Positions 16,744 through 35,372 of a DNA stretch of 64,000 nt are shown here, in pieces. The position numbers and the translations under genes were made by a program. The DNA is from Roseovarius aestuariivivens (GTDB lineage: Bacteria > Pseudomonadota > Alphaproteobacteria > Rhodobacterales > Rhodobacteraceae). The notes below the pieces were generated by a model. It was given only the letters and a program-made list of their open reading frames with translations, had not been told where the DNA came from and did no database searches. The stretch spans positions 62,001-126,000 of the forward strand of contig NZ_SJEY01000001.1 in the NCBI RefSeq assembly GCF_004761875.1. The letters run 5' to 3'. How positions within the stretch are numbered: the stretch's first letter is position 1; each line of letters begins with the position of its first letter.

Positions 16744-17157
16744 TTCAGGGGACGCGTGCGATTCGCGTGCCCCATGACGTTTTTCGGCAGGAAGGAGCCC
16801 CTCTCACCCACATCGACGTATCCGCCTTCCACAGAAAGTTGCCGATTATCCCCGACGACGCAAGCATTTCATCGTCCCGGCTATTTTCTATGAGAGGCAA
16901 GATCGGGTTGACCTAGCACATCAAATCCGGCCCGAAAAGCGGGCCGACGCGGCTGGATCCGGCATATCGCGGATGCAGTCAAACCTGTCTCAGAGAGGCC
17001 CCGTCATAGCGGGGGTTCTCTCAGGCGAGGTTAACGATCGGGTGGTTCCTTGTGGGATTGGAGCCAAGAATGGATCGTTCCCGCCCCTCTCGGGTGGCCC
17101 TGCCGCTGTGGCCCGACAGTGTGCAGGACCGGTGAGACATGAAAGGTGACTTGTCAC
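16744..17157 (+). promoter_or_regulatory. long structured rpoB leader
   Basis: About 414 nt without a credible gene. It begins with a stem-loop (GGGGACGCG, then CGCGTGCCCC, 16748-16773) followed by TTTTT at 16780. Further stems are CGGCCCG/CGGGCCG (16928-16946) and an imperfect GAGAGGCCCCG with CGGGGGTTCTCTC near 16991-17021. It may attenuate or stabilise the rpoBC message. Confidence 0.45.
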
Positions 17158-21294
<4,137 letters not shown>

Positions 21295-21307
21295 CGGACC
21301 ATCCCCT

Positions 21308-21363
21308 GGGGCGCGCTGAAGCACGCCCTACGATGCCACCCGTAGGGCGTGCTTCACGCGCCC
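21308..21363. repeat. large intergenic palindrome between rpoB and rpoC
   Basis: The left arm (21308-21332, starting GGGGCGCGCTGAAGCACG) and right arm (21341-21363, starting CGTAGGGCGTGCTTCACG) are nearly perfect inverted copies, with an 8-nt loop. There is no T-run, so it is not a standard terminator. The left arm recurs at 1105-1126. Confidence 0.9.
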
Positions 21364-21399
21364 ATCTCCCCCGCACCCTCTGATTTGTGAGGAAATCGA

Positions 21400-25644
<4,245 letters not shown>

Positions 25645-25665
25645 AAGATCCTGAAACGATTGGAA

Positions 25666-25694
25666 AAGGCCTCGTCCACGACGGGGCCTTTTTT
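25666..25694 (+). terminator. intrinsic terminator after rpoC
   Basis: AAGGCCTCGTC, CAC loop, GACGGGGCCTT, followed by TTTT. Confidence 0.9.
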
Positions 25695-25779
25695 CGTGCG
25701 CATGCGCCAATGCGCATGATCCGGATCGCGTTGACCCCACCCTTGGTCTCTACTCAGTGCGTACCGAAGGGAGGTTCAG

Positions 25780-26376
25780 ATGCTTCACATGATCCCCGCG
25801 CTCCTGCTCTTTCTCCTGCCGCTGGCCTACAGCCCCGGCCCGGGCAATATGTTCTTCGCCGCCAACGGCGCGCGCTTTGGCTTTCGTGCCACGATCCCGG
25901 CCAATATCGGCTACCATCTTGCGACTTTCCTCGTGACCGCCGCCATCGGCTTCGGGCTTTTGGCCGCGCTGGAGCGGTTTCCACAGGCCTTCATTGCGCT
26001 CAAGCTGGCCGGGGCGCTTTACGTGCTCTGGATCGCCTGGGGCCTCATTCGAGCGGGTGTCGTCAAGGAAGGCCACGCGGCGCGCCCGGCGGGCTTCGTC
26101 GACGGTATCGTACTCTTGCTGCTCAATCCCAAGGCCTATGTCATCATCGCCTTGATGTTCACACAGTTCCTGCCCGCGTCAGACGGTGGGCGCATCCTGA
26201 CCGTGATCCTCATTGCGACGGTCTTCACGCTCAATAATCTCATGGCCTTCACCGCTTGGACGCTGGTCGGCGACCGGCTCGCGGCCTGCTTTCGCTCGCC
26301 GCAAGGCGCGCGGCGGCTCAATGTGGTCTTCGGTGCCACTCTGGCCGGCGTCGCGATCTGGATGGCGCTGGCCTGA
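25780..26376 (+). CDS. LysE family amino-acid exporter
   Basis: A 198-residue, roughly six-span membrane protein of the LysE/RhtB translocator family. The N-terminal PLAYSPGPGNMFFAANGARFG is the family signature (PGPN-like), and LNPKAYVIIALMFTQFL matches the conserved second-half NPK motif. It would export an amino acid or derivative from the cytoplasm; the substrate cannot be told. GGGAGG precedes the ATG. An amidase gene follows on the same strand after 57 bp, perhaps co-transcribed. Confidence 0.92.
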   Translation: MLHMIPALLLFLLPLAYSPGPGNMFFAANGARFGFRATIPANIGYHLATFLVTAAIGFGLLAALERFPQAFIALKLAGALYVLWIAWGLIRAGVVKEGHAARPAGFVDGIVLLLLNPKAYVIIALMFTQFLPASDGGRILTVILIATVFTLNNLMAFTAWTLVGDRLAACFRSPQGARRLNVVFGATLAGVAIWMALA

Positions 26377-26433
26377 CGCCCGGTCTTTCAAAACTTCGGG
26401 CGTTCCGGCATGCTGCGCGCCAAGGAGCCCGCG

Positions 26434-27864
26434 ATGCCCACCCCCGATCCGTGCTATCTGCCCACCCGAGAGGTGCTCGCCCGCTTCGCCTCGGGCGCGC
26501 TGACGCCGTCGGCCTATCTGGACGCACTCATATCGCGGACAGAGGCGGTCAATACCAAGATCAACGCCTACACGGAAACGTTCTTCGACGCCGCGCGCGA
26601 GGCCGCAAGCGCGGCTGACGCCCGGTATGTGTCCGGCACGCAGCGCCCGCTCGAAGGCCTGCCCGTGGCGGTCAAGGACGCGCAACGCGTCGCCGGGCAG
26701 CGCACCACGCAAGGCTCTTTCGCTCTGGAAGACAATATCGAAGACCACTCCGATCCGATGGTCGAACGGCTTCTGGCGGCGGGTGCGATCATTCACGCCC
26801 GCACCACCACGCCGGAATTCTGCCTCTCCGGCGTCTGTTGGTCGAACCTTTGGGGTGTGACCCGCAATCCTTTCAGTCTCGCGTTTGGCCCGGGCGGGTC
26901 CTCGGGCGGATCGGCGGCGGCGCTGGCCGCGGGCATGACGCCGCTTGCCACCGGCACGGATATCGGCGGTTCGATCCGTATCCCGGCAAGTTCCTGCGGG
27001 CTGGCCGGCTACAAGCCACCGCACGGGCGCAATCCCGACGGACCGCCCGCCAACTTCGACCGCTACAATCATTGCGGTTTCCTGGCGCGGGACGTGGGCG
27101 ATATCGCCCTTGCGCAAAACATCGTTTCAGGCCCGCATCCGCGGGATCATGATAGCCTGCGCGACCGGGTGACGCTTCCCGACAGCTTCCCACCGCGCGC
27201 GCTGCGCGTCGCGTATTCGCTGGATTTCGGATACATGCCCCTGGATCCTGATGTGCGCGCCAACACGCAAGCCGCGCTCGATATCTTCCGCGCGACCGGC
27301 GCTATGGTCGAGAAGGTCGATCCCGGTTGGGACGCGCATGTCGATACTGCCTCGATGCAATGGTACACGGCGATGCATTTCGGCCGGATGCCGCTTTGGC
27401 TGCTGGAGGAGTTCGGGGCGCGCATGACGCCCTATGCCCGTGCCGCCGCCCATGCGGCCCAAAACGCCAAGCCCGACGATGTCGCGCGCTCGTGGGAGTA
27501 TCAGCACGAGATGTATCAGCGGTTCGGCGCGCTGATGGAGGACTACGATATCTTCATCTGCCCGACGCAAACCATTGGCGCACTGCCCGCCGAGCACGAT
27601 CCGCTTGCCCCGGATTTCCGGGTGGACGGGCAGGTGGTCGATGGCGAATATGGCTGGGTGATGACCCATCCTTTCAATATGCTGCACAACTGTCCGGTGA
27701 TGTCCGTGCCCTCGGGCCGTGACCGTCACGGCATTCCCACGGGGATTCAGATCGTGGGCCGAACCTTCGACGACCGGGGCGTTTTCGAGGCCGCGATGCT
27801 GTACCGCGAGGCCGCGCCGGATCTCTTTCTGCCCGCGTCTGGCCTGCCGGGGTTCGCGCCATGA
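26434..27864 (+). CDS. amidase signature-family hydrolase
   Basis: A 476-residue amidase with a Ser-cisSer-Lys triad: Lys81 in VAVKDAQR, Ser156 in GPGGSSGGSAAA, and nucleophile Ser180 in TGTDIGGSIRIPA; the 24-residue Ser spacing is typical. It hydrolyses a carboxamide; no GatCAB partners are nearby, so it is a metabolic amidase rather than GatA. I start at ATG 26434, preceded by AAGGAG at 6 nt; an ATG eight codons upstream lacks such a site. Its end overlaps the start of the L,D-transpeptidase gene by ATGA. Confidence 0.92.
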   Translation: MPTPDPCYLPTREVLARFASGALTPSAYLDALISRTEAVNTKINAYTETFFDAAREAASAADARYVSGTQRPLEGLPVAVKDAQRVAGQRTTQGSFALEDNIEDHSDPMVERLLAAGAIIHARTTTPEFCLSGVCWSNLWGVTRNPFSLAFGPGGSSGGSAAALAAGMTPLATGTDIGGSIRIPASSCGLAGYKPPHGRNPDGPPANFDRYNHCGFLARDVGDIALAQNIVSGPHPRDHDSLRDRVTLPDSFPPRALRVAYSLDFGYMPLDPDVRANTQAALDIFRATGAMVEKVDPGWDAHVDTASMQWYTAMHFGRMPLWLLEEFGARMTPYARAAAHAAQNAKPDDVARSWEYQHEMYQRFGALMEDYDIFICPTQTIGALPAEHDPLAPDFRVDGQVVDGEYGWVMTHPFNMLHNCPVMSVPSGRDRHGIPTGIQIVGRTFDDRGVFEAAMLYREAAPDLFLPASGLPGFAP

Positions 27865-28373
27865 CGCCGCGCGACATGGTTCTGACCCCGCGCGGCCTGC
27901 GCTTTCGCGGGCAGGTCTATCCCTGCACCATCGGGCGCGGCGGGATAGCCAGGGACAAGCGTGAAGGCGACGGCGCAACGCCCGTGGGTACACACCGGAT
28001 CGTCGGCATGCTCTATCGCCCCGACCGCATGGCGCGGCCTGCTGACTGGGCGGTGCCGATCCGGCCCGGCGATTTGTGGTCGGATGACCCGGCGCACGAG
28101 GATTACAACCTGATGGTCCGCGCCCCCTACGCCCCCTCGCACGAGGTGCTGCGCCGGGCCGATCCGCTTTACGACCTGATCCTGATCACCGACTGGAACT
28201 GGCCACGCGCCGAGAAAGGGCGCGGCTCCTGCATTTTTCTGCATCGCTGGCGGCGGCCGGGCTTTCCTACCGCGGGCTGCGTCGCGTTCCGCCCCGATCA
28301 CCTGCGCCGCATCGCGGGTCTGATCACCTATGACACTCGGCTGATCGTGCCACCGGGGGCCGCGCGCCGCTGA
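27861..28373 (+). CDS. L,D-transpeptidase (YkuD-type catalytic domain)
   Basis: A 170-residue protein made of little more than a YkuD domain. The catalytic segment IFLHRWRRPGFPTAGCVAF has His128 and Cys140; Thr replaces the Ser often found in the SxGC motif. Such enzymes form 3-3 peptidoglycan crosslinks or attach proteins to the wall. No clear signal peptide is visible, so if active in the periplasm it would need a non-classical route, or it may act on another amide. Translationally coupled to the amidase by an ATGA overlap. Confidence 0.87.
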   Translation: MTPRDMVLTPRGLRFRGQVYPCTIGRGGIARDKREGDGATPVGTHRIVGMLYRPDRMARPADWAVPIRPGDLWSDDPAHEDYNLMVRAPYAPSHEVLRRADPLYDLILITDWNWPRAEKGRGSCIFLHRWRRPGFPTAGCVAFRPDHLRRIAGLITYDTRLIVPPGAARR

Positions 28374-28406
28374 TCACCTGGGCACTCGGTGCCGCTTTGC
28401 CGCGCC

Positions 28407-29060
28407 TCAGTCGTACTGGCGTTCACCGAAAATGGCGCTTCCCACGCGCACATGGGTCGCGCCAAGTGAAATGGCGCGTTCGAAATCGCTGCTCATGCCC
28501 ATGGACAGACCGCTCAGACCGTTGCGCTCGGCGATCTTGGCCAGAAGCGCGAAATGCAGGCTCGGCTCCTCGTCGACCGGCGGGATGCACATCAGCCCCT
28601 CCAGCGAAAGATCGAGATCGCGGCACTCCGCGATAAAGGCATCGGCCTCCTTGGGTAGAACGCCGGCCTTTTGCGCTTCCTCGCCGGTATTGACCTGCAC
28701 GAACAAGGGCGGGCACTTGCCCTCTTCCTGCGCCAGCCGCGCAAGGGTCTTGGCCAGTTTCGGGCGGTCGACGGAATGAATCACGTCGAAGAGCTCCAGC
28801 GCCTGCCGCGCCTTGTTGGTTTGCAACGGGCCGATCAGGTGCAATTCGATCCCGTCATACCGCGCGCGGAAATCGGGCCACTTGCCTGCCGCCTCCTGCA
28901 CCCGGTTCTCGCCGAAGATCCGGTGACCGGCGTCAAGCACAGCCTCGACGCGCTCCAGCGGCTGCACCTTCGACACCGCGATCAGCTTGACCGATCCGGC
29001 CTCGCGTCCGGCCTCTTTCTCCGCCTTGGCAATCCGGTCGGTGATCTCCTGCAAACCCAT
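28407..29060 (-). CDS. yggS: YggS-family pyridoxal-phosphate homeostasis protein
   Basis: A 217-residue PLPHP protein, a single alanine-racemase-like barrel that binds pyridoxal 5'-phosphate and buffers it in the cytoplasm. The PLP lysine is Lys31 in KLIAVSKVQP. HLIGPLQTNKAR, the GLMCIPP loop and the phosphate-binding LSMGMSSDFERAI segment follow. I start at ATG 29060, preceded by AAAGGAG; the open frame continues far upstream but is antisense to the next gene. It diverges from the DUF3576 lipoprotein gene. Confidence 0.95.
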   Translation of the reverse strand: MGLQEITDRIAKAEKEAGREAGSVKLIAVSKVQPLERVEAVLDAGHRIFGENRVQEAAGKWPDFRARYDGIELHLIGPLQTNKARQALELFDVIHSVDRPKLAKTLARLAQEEGKCPPLFVQVNTGEEAQKAGVLPKEADAFIAECRDLDLSLEGLMCIPPVDEEPSLHFALLAKIAERNGLSGLSMGMSSDFERAISLGATHVRVGSAIFGERQYD

Positions 29061-29176
29061 CGCGGGGCTCCTTTCATCGCATGCGCTTCCGGCTTCGGTC
29101 ATGCCACGGGCCGGGGGCGTCCCACAATCCCCAACGCCGCCGCAGCCTGCACCGGGTTGCGTGCGGGGTAAACTCC

Positions 29177-29205
29177 TTGCTTGGCCGGTAACGGTTGGAT
29201 AGTAG
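29177..29205 (+). promoter_or_regulatory. candidate promoter of the DUF3576 gene
   Basis: TTGCTT at 29177-29182, 17 bp, TAGTAG at 29200-29205, followed by a leader of about 23 nt. Confidence 0.42.
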
Positions 29206-29234
29206 AGGACAGGAAGCAAGCAACGGACGCGCCG

Positions 29235-29720
29235 ATGACCTTTTTGCGTATCAAGACCGCCGGCATTGTGCTGGCCTGCCTCGGCCTTCTGGCCTCCTGC
29301 AGCGCGTGGGAAAACGCCCGGCTGAACCCGGATGCCTACGTGGTCGAAAGCGGTCCGAATAGAACCGCCACATACACCAATAACGGCACAAGCCTCTTCG
29401 ATGCATTCCGTGGCGGCGGCTCGGGCATCAAGGTCAACCGCTTTCTCTGGACCGCCTCGCTTGAGGTGCTCGATTTCCTGCCGGTGCAGAACGCCGATCC
29501 CTTCACAGGGGTCATCACCACCGGTTATGGCACGCCGCCCGGTGGCGGGCGGGCCTATCGCGCGACCGTGCTGATCAGCGATCCGGCGCTTGACGCCCGG
29601 TCGCTCAATGTCGCGGTGCAAACGCGCGGCGGTCCCGTGGCCGCCGGAACGCAGCGCGCCATCGAGGATGCGATCCTCACACGCGCGCGGCAGCTTCGTA
29701 CCCAGGCCGCCAGGTACTAG
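29235..29720 (+). CDS. DUF3576 domain lipoprotein
   Basis: A 161-residue lipoprotein: signal segment TAGIVLACLGLLASC with lipobox LASC, then SAWENARLNPDAYV. The domain matches alphaproteobacterial DUF3576 (NRFLWTASLEVLDFLPVQNADPFTGVITTGYG), of unknown function but conserved upstream of leuS-lptE-holA and therefore suspected to act in envelope biogenesis. I start at ATG 29235, downstream of the candidate promoter; the frame opens at 29181, before the predicted transcript start. Here a convergent glycosyltransferase gene separates it from leuS. Confidence 0.87.
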   Translation: MTFLRIKTAGIVLACLGLLASCSAWENARLNPDAYVVESGPNRTATYTNNGTSLFDAFRGGGSGIKVNRFLWTASLEVLDFLPVQNADPFTGVITTGYGTPPGGGRAYRATVLISDPALDARSLNVAVQTRGGPVAAGTQRAIEDAILTRARQLRTQAARY

Positions 29721-29772
29721 ACGCCCCACGCCCGAAGCCGGACAGGGCCCAATCCAATTTACGGCGCCCGGC

Positions 29773-31020
29773 TCAGACCTCGGCGCCGTTCATCACCCCC
29801 GACAGCCAGCGCAATTGCCGCGGCAGGCAGATCCCGTAAAGATCGTACTGCTCGACCATAAGCCTGCGCGCCGCGCGCCCCAGCCGTTTGCGCGCCGCCT
29901 CGTCCTCCAGCAAGGCGCAAACCTCGTCGATAAGGGCTTCGCCGTCGAAGAAATCGACCAGCCGCCCGGTCTCGTCGTCGCGAATCACCTCGCGGACCGG
30001 CTCTGTGCCGCTGGCGACGATGGCGGCTTCGCAGGCCATCGCCTCCATCAGGCTCCAGCTCAGGACAAAGGGATAGGTGAGGTAGACATGCACCCGGCTG
30101 ACCTGCAGCAGGCGCAGGAACTGGTCATAGGGGATGCGCCCGAGGAAATGCACCCGCGCCCAGTCGTCGTCGGGTATCTTGTCGCGAACCTCGTCGATGA
30201 AGATCTGCTTCCACGTCTGGCCCTTGGGCGGCGAGGCGCCATAGCTGACCTCGTCGCCGCCCACGATCAGCACCTTGGCATCGGGCCGTTCGCGCAGCAG
30301 GCGGGGCAGGGCCCGCATGAAAACGTGGTACCCCCGGTAGGGTTCGAGATTGCGGTTCACGAAGGTAATCACCTCGTCGTCGCGGGTGACGTCCAGCTTG
30401 TCCTCGATCGTCAACCGCACATCGGGCATCGGGCAGGCGGTGACCGTGTCGATCCCGTCATGGCTGACCGTGATCCGGTCCCGGAAATCGGCCGGAAAGG
30501 TGTCGGCCTGAAACCGGGTCGGGCTGATCCCGGCATCGGCCTGCGGGAAATGCAGGTGATTGTTGATGTTCTTGAGCCGGATGCGCAGCGCCTGCAGCCC
30601 GTGATCGCTCTTGTCGAATTCCGGGTCGAAGTTGAGATGCGGATGGTCCGACAGGTGATAAAGCTCGCAATAAATCGCCAGCTTCGCGTCGGGCCAGACG
30701 TCGCGCAGGAAAAGCGATTCGCCCCAGCCCGGATGCGCGAGGATCAGATCGGGCGTATAACCCTGCGCCTTCAGTTCCCGCGCCGCGCGATAGCACGCCT
30801 CGCCCCGGGTCACCTTGGTGTCCAGATCGATCAGCCACGGATGCAGCTTCTGGCCGTCGCGCGCCGGAAGGCTGTAGGGCAGGACCTGAACCCCGTGCCA
30901 TTTCGCGGGCTTCTTGACCCGCAGTGTCAGGGCGACGCAATGGTGCCCGCGCCGCGCCAGAAGCGGCGCAAGGTGCTTGTACTGGCCGGGAAAGTTCTGA
31001 TGGATGAAAAGGATCTTCAT
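29773..31020 (-). CDS. family 4-type glycosyltransferase
   Basis: A 415-residue GT-B fold glycosyltransferase. The N-terminal Rossmann half begins [19 protein letters not shown]. The C-terminal nucleotide-sugar half has [23 protein letters not shown], the [10 protein letters not shown] strand and a [18 protein letters not shown] region carrying the GT4 donor-binding Glu. It would add a sugar to a polysaccharide or lipid on the cytoplasmic side; donor and acceptor unknown. It stands alone on the minus strand, inserted between DUF3576 and leuS. Confidence 0.9.
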   Translation of the reverse strand: MKILFIHQNFPGQYKHLAPLLARRGHHCVALTLRVKKPAKWHGVQVLPYSLPARDGQKLHPWLIDLDTKVTRGEACYRAARELKAQGYTPDLILAHPGWGESLFLRDVWPDAKLAIYCELYHLSDHPHLNFDPEFDKSDHGLQALRIRLKNINNHLHFPQADAGISPTRFQADTFPADFRDRITVSHDGIDTVTACPMPDVRLTIEDKLDVTRDDEVITFVNRNLEPYRGYHVFMRALPRLLRERPDAKVLIVGGDEVSYGASPPKGQTWKQIFIDEVRDKIPDDDWARVHFLGRIPYDQFLRLLQVSRVHVYLTYPFVLSWSLMEAMACEAAIVASGTEPVREVIRDDETGRLVDFFDGEALIDEVCALLEDEAARKRLGRAARRLMVEQYDLYGICLPRQLRWLSGVMNGAEV

Positions 31021-31217
31021 GGGCAGGCCTGTGGTTTTCCCGGCTTATAGCCGCGCGGCGCAGGTGTGCGATAGTCCGCAGGACAATTTTCGACGCCGCG
31101 ATCCGAATTCTTTCCCAGGATCGCTTGCACCCGATTTTTGAGCCACCCCACTGGACCCTGCGCGCGCAGGGGCCTATCACCCTCGGGACGTTGGAACGAG
31201 GAAGGACGAGACGGCTC

Positions 31218-33794
31218 ATGTCGCGCTACTCCGCCGCCGAGATCGAGAAGAAATGGCAAAAGGCCTGGGATGAGGCCGGAATCTTTCGGGCCACCCGCAC
31301 GAAGGACAAGCCGAAATATTACGTGCTGGAGATGTTCCCCTACCCGTCGGGGCGCATCCATATGGGGCATGTGCGCAACTACACGATGGGCGACGTGATC
31401 GCGCGCTACAAGCTCAGCACGGGCCACAACGTGCTGCACCCGATGGGCTGGGACGCCTTCGGCATGCCCGCCGAGAACGCCGCGATGGCCTCCGGCGGCC
31501 ACCCCAAGGACTGGACCTACGGCAACATCACCGACATGCGCGGCCAGATGAAGCCTTTGGGCCTGTCCATCGACTGGTCGCGCGAGTTTGCCACCTGCGA
31601 TCCGGAGTATTACGGCCAGCAGCAGGCGCTTTTCCTCGATTTCCTCGAAAAAGGTCTCGTTTATCGCAAGAACGCTGTCGTGAACTGGGACCCGGTCGAC
31701 ATGACCGTGCTCGCCAATGAGCAGGTGATCGACGGCAAGGGCTGGCGGTCCGGTGCAGAGGTCGAGCGCCGCGAACTCACGCAATGGTTCTTCAAGATCT
31801 CGGATTTCTCAGAGGATCTGCTTGATGCTCTGCAAAACCTCGATGACTGGCCCGCGAAGGTGCGCCTGATGCAGGAGAACTGGATCGGCCGGTCGCGCGG
31901 TCTGCAGTTCAGCTTCGAACGCACCGATGGCGGCGACCCGATCGAGGTCTACACGACCCGCCCCGACACGCTGCGCGGGGCAAGCTTTGTGGGCATCTCG
32001 CCCGATCACCCGCTGGCCCGTGAACTGGCCGAACAGAATCCCGACGTCGCGGCCTTCCGTGCCGAATGCTCCAAGGGCGGCACCACCGAGGAGGCGCTGG
32101 AAAAGGCCCCTAAACTGGGCTTTGACACCGGGCTCAAGGTCCGCCATCCGCTCAACCCGGATTGGGAGCTGCCGGTCTGGATCGCCAATTTCATCCTGAT
32201 GGATTACGGCACCGGCGCGATCTTTGGCTGCCCCGCGCATGACCAGCGCGACCTTGATTTCTGCCGCAAATACGAGCTGCCGGTGATCTCGGTCTACGTT
32301 CCGGCCATGGGCGAAGAGGGCACCTTCATTCCGCCCGAAGAGGGCGGCCCGGCCTATGTGCCGCCCAAACCCGAGACCGTGCGCTACGTCAACGGTTTCG
32401 CCGGGGAAGAGGCGCAGACCGCCACGCAAGCCATCGACGCCGCCATCGCGTTTTGCGAGGAAAACGGCGTGGGCAAGGGCGTGACCAAGTTCCGCCTGCG
32501 CGACTGGGGGCTGTCCCGTCAACGCTATTGGGGCTGTCCCATTCCCGTGGTGCATTGTGACGCCTGCGGCGTGGTGCCGGAAAAGAAAGAGAACCTGCCC
32601 ATCGAGCTGCCCTATGACGAGGATGGCACGCCGATCGACTTCTCAATCCCCGGCAACCCGCTCGACCGGCATCCGTCTTGGCGCGATTGCACCTGCCCCT
32701 CATGCGGGGCCAAGGCGCGTCGCGAAACCGACACGATGGACACCTTCGTCGACAGCTCGTGGTATTACGCCCGCTTCACCGCGCCCCGCGCCACAACACC
32801 CACGGTGATGGAAGAGGCGACGTACTGGATGAACGTGGACCAGTATATCGGCGGGATCGAGCACGCGATCCTGCATCTCTTGTACTCGCGCTTCTTCGCC
32901 CGCGCGATGAACATCTGCGGCCACCTGCCCGATAAGGCGCGCGAGCCCTTCGACGCGCTTTTCACCCAAGGCATGGTCACGCACGAGATCTACCAGACGA
33001 AGGACGCCAAGGGCCGGCCTGTGTATCACCTGCCCGAGGAGGTCGAGGATGGTAAGCTGAAGGCAACCGGCGAAGCGGTGGAAATCATCCCGTCCGCCAA
33101 GATGTCCAAGTCCAAGAAAAACGTGGTGGATCCCGTGAACATCATCGGCGACTTCGGCGCCGACACCGCGCGCTGGTTCGTCCTGTCCGACAGCCCGCCC
33201 GAGCGTGATGTGGAATGGACCGCCGCCGGGGCCGAGGCCGCCTATAAACACCTCGCCCGCGTGCACCGCATCGTGTCCGAGATCACCACTGGCGAGACCG
33301 AGGCCGCCACGCCAGAGGCGGACGAGGAGCTTCTGCGCGAGATGCATAAAGCCATCGACGACGTGACCAAGGGCGTGGAATCCTTCGGCTTCAACGCGGC
33401 CATCGCGAAGCTTTACGCCTTCACCAACACGCTGGCCAAATCACAGGCCGGGACCGATGCGAAAGCTGCGGCCGCCCGCTCGCTGGCCCAGCTTATGTCG
33501 CCAATGACCCCGCATCTTGCCGAAGAGCTGTGGCAGATGCTGGGCGGCGAGGGGCTGGTGGCCAATGCCCCCTGGCCCGAGGCCGATCCTGCCCTGCTGG
33601 TCGAGGACACCGTCACTCTGCCCATTCAGGTCAATGGCAAGCGCCGGGCCGAGATCACTGTGCCCAAGGACATGGACAAGGCAGAGGTTGAAAAAGCGGC
33701 CCTCGCGGAGGAAGCTGTGCAAAGGTCGCTGGACGGGGCCCAGCCCAAGAAGGTTATCGTCGTCCCCGGGCGGATCGTGAATGTGGTCGTGTAA
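31218..33794 (+). CDS. leuS: leucyl-tRNA synthetase
   Basis: An 858-residue class Ia synthetase charging tRNA-Leu. The HIGH motif appears as [15 protein letters not shown] (about residues 40-54), the editing CP1 domain sits in the middle, and the KMSKS loop is at residues 628-632. A zinc-binding [18 protein letters not shown] segment is present, and the C-terminal domain ends in [14 protein letters not shown] start at ATG 31218, with GGAAGGA upstream, as the family begins [14 protein letters not shown]. The stop overlaps lptE by 14 nt. Confidence 0.98.
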   Translation: MSRYSAAEIEKKWQKAWDEAGIFRATRTKDKPKYYVLEMFPYPSGRIHMGHVRNYTMGDVIARYKLSTGHNVLHPMGWDAFGMPAENAAMASGGHPKDWTYGNITDMRGQMKPLGLSIDWSREFATCDPEYYGQQQALFLDFLEKGLVYRKNAVVNWDPVDMTVLANEQVIDGKGWRSGAEVERRELTQWFFKISDFSEDLLDALQNLDDWPAKVRLMQENWIGRSRGLQFSFERTDGGDPIEVYTTRPDTLRGASFVGISPDHPLARELAEQNPDVAAFRAECSKGGTTEEALEKAPKLGFDTGLKVRHPLNPDWELPVWIANFILMDYGTGAIFGCPAHDQRDLDFCRKYELPVISVYVPAMGEEGTFIPPEEGGPAYVPPKPETVRYVNGFAGEEAQTATQAIDAAIAFCEENGVGKGVTKFRLRDWGLSRQRYWGCPIPVVHCDACGVVPEKKENLPIELPYDEDGTPIDFSIPGNPLDRHPSWRDCTCPSCGAKARRETDTMDTFVDSSWYYARFTAPRATTPTVMEEATYWMNVDQYIGGIEHAILHLLYSRFFARAMNICGHLPDKAREPFDALFTQGMVTHEIYQTKDAKGRPVYHLPEEVEDGKLKATGEAVEIIPSAKMSKSKKNVVDPVNIIGDFGADTARWFVLSDSPPERDVEWTAAGAEAAYKHLARVHRIVSEITTGETEAATPEADEELLREMHKAIDDVTKGVESFGFNAAIAKLYAFTNTLAKSQAGTDAKAAAARSLAQLMSPMTPHLAEELWQMLGGEGLVANAPWPEADPALLVEDTVTLPIQVNGKRRAEITVPKDMDKAEVEKAALAEEAVQRSLDGAQPKKVIVVPGRIVNVVV

Positions 33795-34275
33795 TCGCCG
33801 TGCCTTGCTTGCCGCGCTGCCGGGCTTTGCGCTCGCCGGATGCGGCTTCAGCCCCGCCTACGGACCCGGCGGCGCAGCCACACGCCTGCAAAACACCGTG
33901 CTGGCCGACGCGCCCGTCGGCCGCCCGGCCTATCTTCTGACCCGCCATATCGAGGATCGTCTCGGCCGTGGCAGCCCGGCGCGCTACGGGCTGAGCTATG
34001 CGATCAACCTCGATGAAGAGGCCATCGCGATCTCCGCCAACAACGTCACCACGCGCTATAACATTCTGGGCAATGTCAAATACGCGCTGCGCGACCTGCA
34101 AAGCACCGAGGTTCTGCTGACCGGCTCGGCCGACAGTTTCGTCGGCTATTCCGCATCCGGGTCCACCGTGGCCACGCAGGCCGCCCGGCGCGACGCCGAG
34201 GCGCGTCTGATGACCATCCTCGCCGAACAGATCCTCAACCGCCTCACCGCCGAGGCGGGCGCGCTTCCGGCATGA
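33781..34275 (+). CDS. lptE: LPS assembly lipoprotein LptE-like
   Basis: A 164-residue lipoprotein with lipobox LAGC after an Arg/Ala-rich start, then [12 protein letters not shown], the usual beginning of LptE. LptE plugs the LptD barrel that inserts lipopolysaccharide in the outer membrane. The middle ([36 protein letters not shown]) matches the family. It overlaps leuS by 14 nt and holA by ATGA, giving the conserved leuS-lptE-holA operon. Confidence 0.92.
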   Translation: MWSCNRRALLAALPGFALAGCGFSPAYGPGGAATRLQNTVLADAPVGRPAYLLTRHIEDRLGRGSPARYGLSYAINLDEEAIAISANNVTTRYNILGNVKYALRDLQSTEVLLTGSADSFVGYSASGSTVATQAARRDAEARLMTILAEQILNRLTAEAGALPA

Positions 34276-35294
34276 AGCTTTCGCCGCGCGACGCGCCGGG
34301 TTATTTCGCCCGTCCCGATCCCGACAAGACCGGTCTATTGATCTATGGCAATGACGCCATGCGCGTCGCGCTGCGCCGGCAGGAGGTCATCGCGGCCCTG
34401 CTCGGCCCCGATGCCGAGGAGGAAATGCGCCTCACCCGCCTTCCCGCCGGGGACCTGCGCAAGGATCCCGCGGCGCTTCTTGACGCGATCAAGGCGCAGG
34501 GGTTCTTTCCGGGCCCGCGCGTGGCCTTCGTCGAGGAGGCCAACGACAGCCTCGCGCCCGTCGTCACCGATGCGCTTGCCGACTGGCGGTCGGGCGACGC
34601 GCAGGTGATCGTGACCGCCGGCGCGCTCAAACCGGCCTCAAAGCTGCGCAAGCTTTTTGAAAACCACAAGAACGCCTATGCCATCGGCGTCTACGACGAG
34701 CCGCCCAGCCGGGCCGAGATCGAGGCGACACTCGCCAAGGCGGGGCTCGACAACGTCGACAGCGAAGCGATGCGGGACCTTACCGCGCTATCCCGCGATC
34801 TCGATCCGGGCGATTTCCGCCAGACGGTCGAAAAACTGTCGCTCTACAAGCTAAACGATCCGACAGCGGTTTCGCCCGCCGACATCGCTGCCTGCGCGCC
34901 GCTCTCGACCGAGGCGGGGCTGGACGAAGTGCTTCACATCGTGGCCGAAGCGCGATCGGGCGAGATCGGCCCGATCATGAAACGCCTGCACGCGCAGGGC
35001 GTTCAGCCCGTCGGTCTGTGCATGGCCGCGACCCGGCATTTCCGCACGCTTTACACCGCCGCTTCTGATCCCGGCGGGGTCGGGCAGGGGATGGCGCGGG
35101 CGCGCCCGCCGGTCTTCGGCCCGCGTCGCGACCGGATGCAGCGCCAGGCGCAGGCTTGGGGCGCTGCCCGGCTGGAAGAGGCGCTGACTATCCTGACAGA
35201 CACCGATCTGCGCCTGCGCTCGGCCGGTCAGACCGCGCCGGGGCTCGCGCTGGTGGAACGCACGCTGATCCGTCTGGCGATGATGGTGCGCTAA
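34272..35294 (+). CDS. holA: DNA polymerase III subunit delta
   Basis: A 340-residue HolA, the clamp-loader wrench that opens the beta clamp. The N-terminal AAA+-like region has LLIYGNDAMRVALRRQEV and the MRLTRLPAGDLRKDPAALLDAIKAQGFFPGPRVAFVEEAND block; there is no P-loop, as expected. The C-terminal collar helices follow (LCMAATRHFRTLYTAASD). Last gene of the leuS operon, coupled to lptE. Confidence 0.95.
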   Translation: MKLSPRDAPGYFARPDPDKTGLLIYGNDAMRVALRRQEVIAALLGPDAEEEMRLTRLPAGDLRKDPAALLDAIKAQGFFPGPRVAFVEEANDSLAPVVTDALADWRSGDAQVIVTAGALKPASKLRKLFENHKNAYAIGVYDEPPSRAEIEATLAKAGLDNVDSEAMRDLTALSRDLDPGDFRQTVEKLSLYKLNDPTAVSPADIAACAPLSTEAGLDEVLHIVAEARSGEIGPIMKRLHAQGVQPVGLCMAATRHFRTLYTAASDPGGVGQGMARARPPVFGPRRDRMQRQAQAWGAARLEEALTILTDTDLRLRSAGQTAPGLALVERTLIRLAMMVR

Positions 35295-35372
35295 TCTGCG
35301 ATTACCCCTTGCCAGTCGGGCCTTTCCCGCGTCACGCTCACGCCCGACCGCACAAAACAGGAGCCGCCCGGC

